DNA from: Megascapheus bottae
Lineage: Eukaryota > Chordata > Mammalia > Rodentia > Geomyidae
NCBI GenBank assembly: GCA_024803745.1
Contig: JANJXV010000004.1
Location: 43,457,358-43,521,357, forward strand
Length of the DNA stretch: 64,000 nucleotides
Direction of reading: 5' to 3'
Shown: piece by piece, positions 60,140-64,000 of the stretch
Numbering within the stretch: position 1 is the stretch's first letter
Layout of the letters: every line of letters begins with the position of its first letter
The notes under the pieces: generated by a model
What the model saw: the letters and a program-made list of their open reading frames with translations, nothing else
What the model was told of the DNA's origin: nothing
The model's database searches: none
Translations under genes and position numbers: made by a program

Positions 60140-60288
60140 ACTTTTGCCCTTGGGCTTTCTCAAGGGTAGAGCTCTGCCACGTGAGCCATTTCTGACTTTT
60201 TCTATATATGTGGTACTGAGGAAGTACACCCTGGTCTTTGAGCATGCCAGGAAAGCACTCTACCATTAGACCAAACTCCCAGCCCAGG
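60140..60288 (-). repeat. IDL-Geo SINE, 3'-truncated
   Basis: 'tttctcaagggtagagctct', 'tatatatgtggtactgagga', 'catgccaggaaagcactcta' and 'ccaaactcccagccc'. The Geo end is missing. The B-box region reads 'agtacaccctggtctt' and is degenerate. Confidence 0.9.
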
Positions 60289-60477
60289 GTTTTTTTGTGT
60301 AAAGAGTGCTTACAATATGCCTTTATACAAGACCAAATACAATGAAGGTTACATATTACATACATAGTCCTTAATAGAAGTTCCCAAGTACTTAACTAAT
60401 TCAGCTTAATGTTTGCTAAACATATTACTAGAGTTAAGTACTTAAACTGATGGAATACTTTGTAACTATAAAAATTA

Positions 60478-60748
60478 AGCCCAGGTGTGGTGGTTCACAC
60501 CTGTAATCCTACCTACTCAGGAGGCTGAGATCTGAGGATCAAGGTTCAAAGCCAGCCCAGGCACAAAAGGACCTGAGACTCTTATCTCCAATTATGGGAA
60601 GTGAGCTTGGCTCAAGGTTAGTGTGGTAGCCTTGAAAGGAAAAGCTTAGGGACAAGGCCAAGGCCTAGATAGGGTGGTAACCTTGAGCTGAAGAGCTCAG
60701 GGACAGCGCCAAGGCTGAGTTCAAACCCATGACACTCCCACAAAAAAT
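60478..60748 (+). repeat. B1-like/Geo SINE with duplicated Geo segment
   Basis: 'gcccaggtgtggtggttcac', 'ggaggctgagatctgaggat', 'caggcacaaaaggacctgag', then the Geo segment twice with a 51-base offset: 'gtggtagccttgaaagg' at 60623 and 'gtggtaaccttgagctg' at 60674. The copy at 32.0 kb has the same duplication. Confidence 0.95.
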
Positions 60749-62300
60749 AATAACAATATGATTATGATTTTACAGAATGTAAACTTTTTAAATTTTTCCC
60801 TCTAACAAATAAAAATATGTATACTTAATTATTTTTAATTTTAAGATTGATTATGAAAATTATATCAAATAATCTGTGGAGCTAGTTAAAATGTCAGAAA
60901 ATATAAAGGGTTAATATTTTAACAAACTAAACATTTAATTTTGTCCAGTGTTTTCTGTATGCTATGATTATTTTTCTTGCAAGTTTAATGTCATGGATAT
61001 TGAAAATATAATATATATTAATACTTAATAAAAAGGTTTTGACTGATTGTGGGGTGATCATTATATTTACATTTGCTTTGTCTCCCTTCAATTTGAATAA
61101 GTTAGTCTCTAATCTTGTGAACAATTCAGCTAACAGTCTCTTATTCCATAAGGAATACTAAAGTATACTCTGGCACTAGCTTCACATACTCCTTTTTCCC
61201 TTTTATCCTTGTCATTTTGTGGGTCACATTTTAGGACCCATTTATATCCTCTTTTATAATTTATTAGTGGAATGTGAACTTCCATGGTTAACACACATTT
61301 CCCCTTGCCCTATCTCTAGCCACCTCAAATTTACTTCACTTGTTTAATATTTATTTTTACTGTAACATATTTTCAATAAACATGAAATGAAAAGACTAAC
61401 CATGCGCTATTTATTGTTGTTGTATTGTTAACTATTGGTGGCTGGTTTTGCTAACCCACTTTCTTAACTCAGATAAGATGAAATCCATTTTCTCCTCTGT
61501 ATTTCAGGTTCACTATTCTGTAGAGTACACTTTCATATAAATTATTATTTTGTGGTGAATTAGTATTTTCACTTACACATAATGAAAATATACTTCTCAA
61601 ATGAAAAGTGACTTTTTGTCATTTGAAGGAAATCTGTAATTGATATGTAGGCTTTTAGTCTACAGATCATACCAGAAACTATGAATTATAACATATTTGG
61701 GGGGAAAAAATCCCAAAACTCAAGAAAGCATAGGATGTAAAACATTTAACTTTAGTTTCAAATAAGGAAAAAGCTAAAAGTCAACACCATGACTTAAATT
61801 GAAAGCTCACAACGTAGGATGCAGCACTGAGCACTCTACTTGGGGAAAAGGAAGTATTAAGAGATAGAAGCACTTGGCTTGCAACTTGAGAAATCTTCAG
61901 ACTATAAATAACATCAAGGACTTATTGTGGACAGAATCTGAGAATTAAACCTGAGGTTTGTGTCCTGGTACATTTAGGGAGCAACAATATGAGCAGTAAA
62001 CAAAGATTAAAGTAAGGGATGGATTACATTTCCTGTTGAAAGTGTTTTTAAAAAAAGTTAACTGGTCTATAAGGTAGAAGAATAAGTGCTAGGAGACTGG
62101 TGATGAAAATTCTGACCAAAAAATTAAAAACAGCAATCAAAGATTAAGATGATTAATTATCTCTTTGACTACTACAGACTTCAGAGAAATGAGAGCAAAG
62201 AAGTAAGGAAAATCTGCAATCTAAGTAAGAAAAAACCAGAATACAAAAGAAAATACATTAGTAGCACTAGGGATAAAATGAGCATAGGAAAAAAGTGAGG
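60749..62300. other. Unannotated DNA
   Basis: Nothing recognised in about 1.5 kb. The right end becomes A-rich towards the old L1 fragment. Confidence 0.45.
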
Positions 62301-62304
62301 AGCC

Positions 62305-62485
62305 AAAATACTTTTGGAAAAAAGACAGTCTCTTCAACTAAAGTGTTGAAAAATTTGGATATCTATATGTAGAAAACTCAAAGTAGATTCCTATCTTTCA
62401 CTTTGTACTGAAAAGTGGATCAAATCCTTCAACCAAAAACGAGAAACATTGAAACTACTGAAGGGAGAAATAAAGGAAATAGTAG
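62305..62485 (+). mobile_element. Old L1 ORF2 fragment
   Basis: 'tctcttcaactaaagtgttg', 'ttggatatctatatgtagaa', 'cctatctttcactttgtact', 'aagtggatcaaatccttcaa' and 'gaaacattgaaactactgaa' follow the ORF2 segment that in human L1 lies between the reverse transcriptase and the C-terminal motif. No frame survives. Confidence 0.72.
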
Positions 62486-62530
62486 AATCAATAATTACTT
62501 TTAATGCTATTTATTCATACCTTATTACAT

Positions 62531-62630
62531 TTTCTTCCTTCCTTCCTTTCTTCCTTCCTTCCTTCCTTCCTTCCTTCCTTCCTTCCTTCCTTCCTTCCTT
62601 CCTTCCTTCCTTCCTTCCTTCCTTTCTTTT
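62531..62630. repeat. (CTTC)n microsatellite
   Basis: Nearly pure CTTC units, at the tail side of the minus-strand SINE that follows. The Leu-Pro-Ser-Phe plus frame is its translation. Confidence 0.98.
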
Positions 62631-62926
62631 TTCTCAATCATAGGGCTTGAACTCTGGGACTTGGCCCTGTTTCTGAGCTCTTCAGCTTAAGGCTAACTAA
62701 CACTCTACCTTTTTGTTATTGGTGGTGGTGGTGGTAGTGAGCCTTGAACTCTGGGCAACATTTTACCTTTTGGAGTCACAGCAACATTTCCAGTTTTATG
62801 ATGGATGATTGGAGATAAGTATCTTGTAGACTTTTTGTGCCTTGACTGGCTTTGAATTGCGATCCTCAGATCTCACTCTTCTGAGTAGCTAGGATTACAA
62901 GTGTGAGCCATTGGCACCTGGCTTGT
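62631..62926 (-). repeat. B1-like/Geo SINE with repeated element start and (GGT)n
   Basis: 'tagggcttgaactctgggac', 'gctcttcagcttaaggctaa', then a GGT-rich insert (62718-62736) and a second 'gagccttgaactctgggc' (62738-62755), followed by the B1-like half 'tgccttgactggctttgaat' and 'tgagtagctaggattacaag'. The start of the Geo end is present twice. Confidence 0.85.
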
Positions 62927-63202
62927 TATATTTTCTTTAGTGTCAGAGTTCTGGAACTTTAATAAAGTCATTGACCTTTAAAGAAATAATTTGTTTCAAG
63001 AGGGAAATGGGGAAAAAAGTGTCAGAACCACATGAAATAATTTAGTGTTTAAAAAAGAGATGTATTGTGTAGAGGAATATGCATGCTAACATGAAACTCC
63101 CTTGTACAACAAATTGATGCTAATAAAAATAACAACTCCCTAGTGTGATTATCAAATGTTTCTCTAAGCTAAAGTTAGTAATAGAGTATTCAAGTATCAA
63201 AA

Positions 63203-63328
63203 GAGAGAGAAATGGAGACAAAAACACTTAGGGGGAATCAATGTGTGAGAAATAATACACCTACTAGCTGACGAATGTAACTATAACCCCTCTATACATT
63301 ATCCCAACAATTAGAAAATAAAATAAAT
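63203..63328 (+). mobile_element. Short L1 3' end, type B
   Basis: 'gagaaatggagacaaaaaca', 'atcaatgtgtgagaaataat', 'cccctctatacattatccca' and an A-rich tail: the last ~120 bases of a type B 3' UTR. Confidence 0.85.
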
Positions 63329-63351
63329 ACTAATTTGTTTCAATTCCCTTT

Positions 63352-63856
63352 ATCAGAATTATTTTCTTTTTTCATATATTTTTATTGTAATTAATAGAAG
63401 GATTACATGATATTTGCCAGATAGGAGGTGCATTAATTCACATACATTGATACCCTTTCACATGTCTTGGTTCCCATTTCTCCCCCCATGCCCACCGCTT
63501 ATCTTGTTTTCCCCCCTTCCCTATCCAATTTCAAATAACCAAATACAAATATATCTGATATTTCAGATAACAAAGTGAGATACTGTAACAATATGAGATA
63601 ACCAAGGGACAGCAAAAGAGATGAGAGATAACATAGTACATTAAGGACAACAATCATTCATTATATGGTTTTTGTTTCTATATCCTAGAAATCATATTAA
63701 GTGCAGTAAGCCAGACTCAAAGGAACTTAGGCTCAATGGTTGCCATCATTTGTCATAATCAGAAACCTTGGGCTCTCCTCGCAGAGATTTGCAATAGAGT
63801 AAAACCTTGATACATAAGGCCATATAGTATGATGCTAAATATCAGGATTATTTTCT
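63352..63856 (-). mobile_element. Complete twin-primed (5'-inverted) L1, type A, with target-site duplication
   Basis: The duplication 'atcagaattattttct' (63352-63367) and 'atcaggattattttct' (63841-63856) has one mismatch. From 63368 to about 63689 the sequence is the complement of the type A 3' UTR, starting with the T-rich tail. From 63691 to 63840 it runs on the plus strand and matches the ORF2 end and early 3' UTR (like 15524-15680). In element coordinates the two pieces are almost contiguous but in opposite orientation, with only a few bases missing at the junction. This is the signature of twin priming. It has no coding capacity. Confidence 0.96.
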
Positions 63857-64000
63857 ATTACTCTCAGTTTTCTTCTTTTTAGCTACCTTGAATTTTTTCT
63901 TTTTTTTAATTAGTAGAAGGTATATTTAATCTCACTTGTCTTGTACTTTTTACAGTGAAGAGTTGACTCTGAACTCATGCAACTTGACACTTCCTCTGTT

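Overview
The window is mammalian nuclear DNA, AT-rich and poor in CpG, with no intact protein-coding gene, rRNA, tRNA gene, CRISPR array or bacterial-type operon. The repeats point to a rodent. Many copies of a dimeric SINE have a tRNA-Ala/ID-like left half, with a Pol III B box matching the consensus, fused to a right half that fits the 'Geo' monomer of the IDL-Geo family. As I recall it, that family is restricted to the rodent superfamily Geomyoidea (kangaroo rats, pocket mice, pocket gophers). A heteromyid or geomyid source is therefore my best inference, not a proven identification.

Layout. 0-3.4 kb: mostly unique DNA with one old B1-like SINE, one L1 3' end and one SINE. 3.4-6.0 kb: a decayed minus-strand retrocopy of the SHOC2 leucine-rich-repeat gene, with an L1 3' end at the distal edge of its presumed 3' UTR. 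7-12 kb: hAT/URR1-like fragments, SINEs and three L1 tails. 13-16.9 kb: a nest of L1s. A younger L1 with a 5' inversion carries ORF1 on the minus strand and the ORF2 C-terminus plus 3' UTR on the plus strand, and it lies between pieces of much older L1. 19-26 kb: three L1 3' ends and several SINEs. 26.4-26.8 kb: a solo LTR of an old endogenous retrovirus, minus strand. 28-35 kb: SINEs with clear target-site duplications, a long CT/CTTT microsatellite, and a SINE joined to an L1 tail. 35-64 kb: scattered SINEs, two L1s with ORF2 remnants (40.2 and 46.6 kb), simple repeats, old L1 fragments and, at the right edge, a second fully delimited 5'-inverted L1.

Function. Nothing suggests genes acting together. 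The window is best read as intergenic or deep-intronic sequence shaped by L1 activity and by SINEs and a retrocopy mobilised in trans. Three L1 3'-UTR types can be told apart by eye (called A, B and C here), which suggests successive waves of activity. The parts most worth checking are the two twin-priming inversions, a possible SINE/L1 template-switch chimera at 31.9-32.2 kb, a SINE variant with a duplicated segment seen at two loci with the same breakpoint, and the SHOC2 retrocopy. I found no convincing new biological system. Long unique stretches were checked by eye only; exons shorter than about 100 bases or conserved regulatory elements could be missed.
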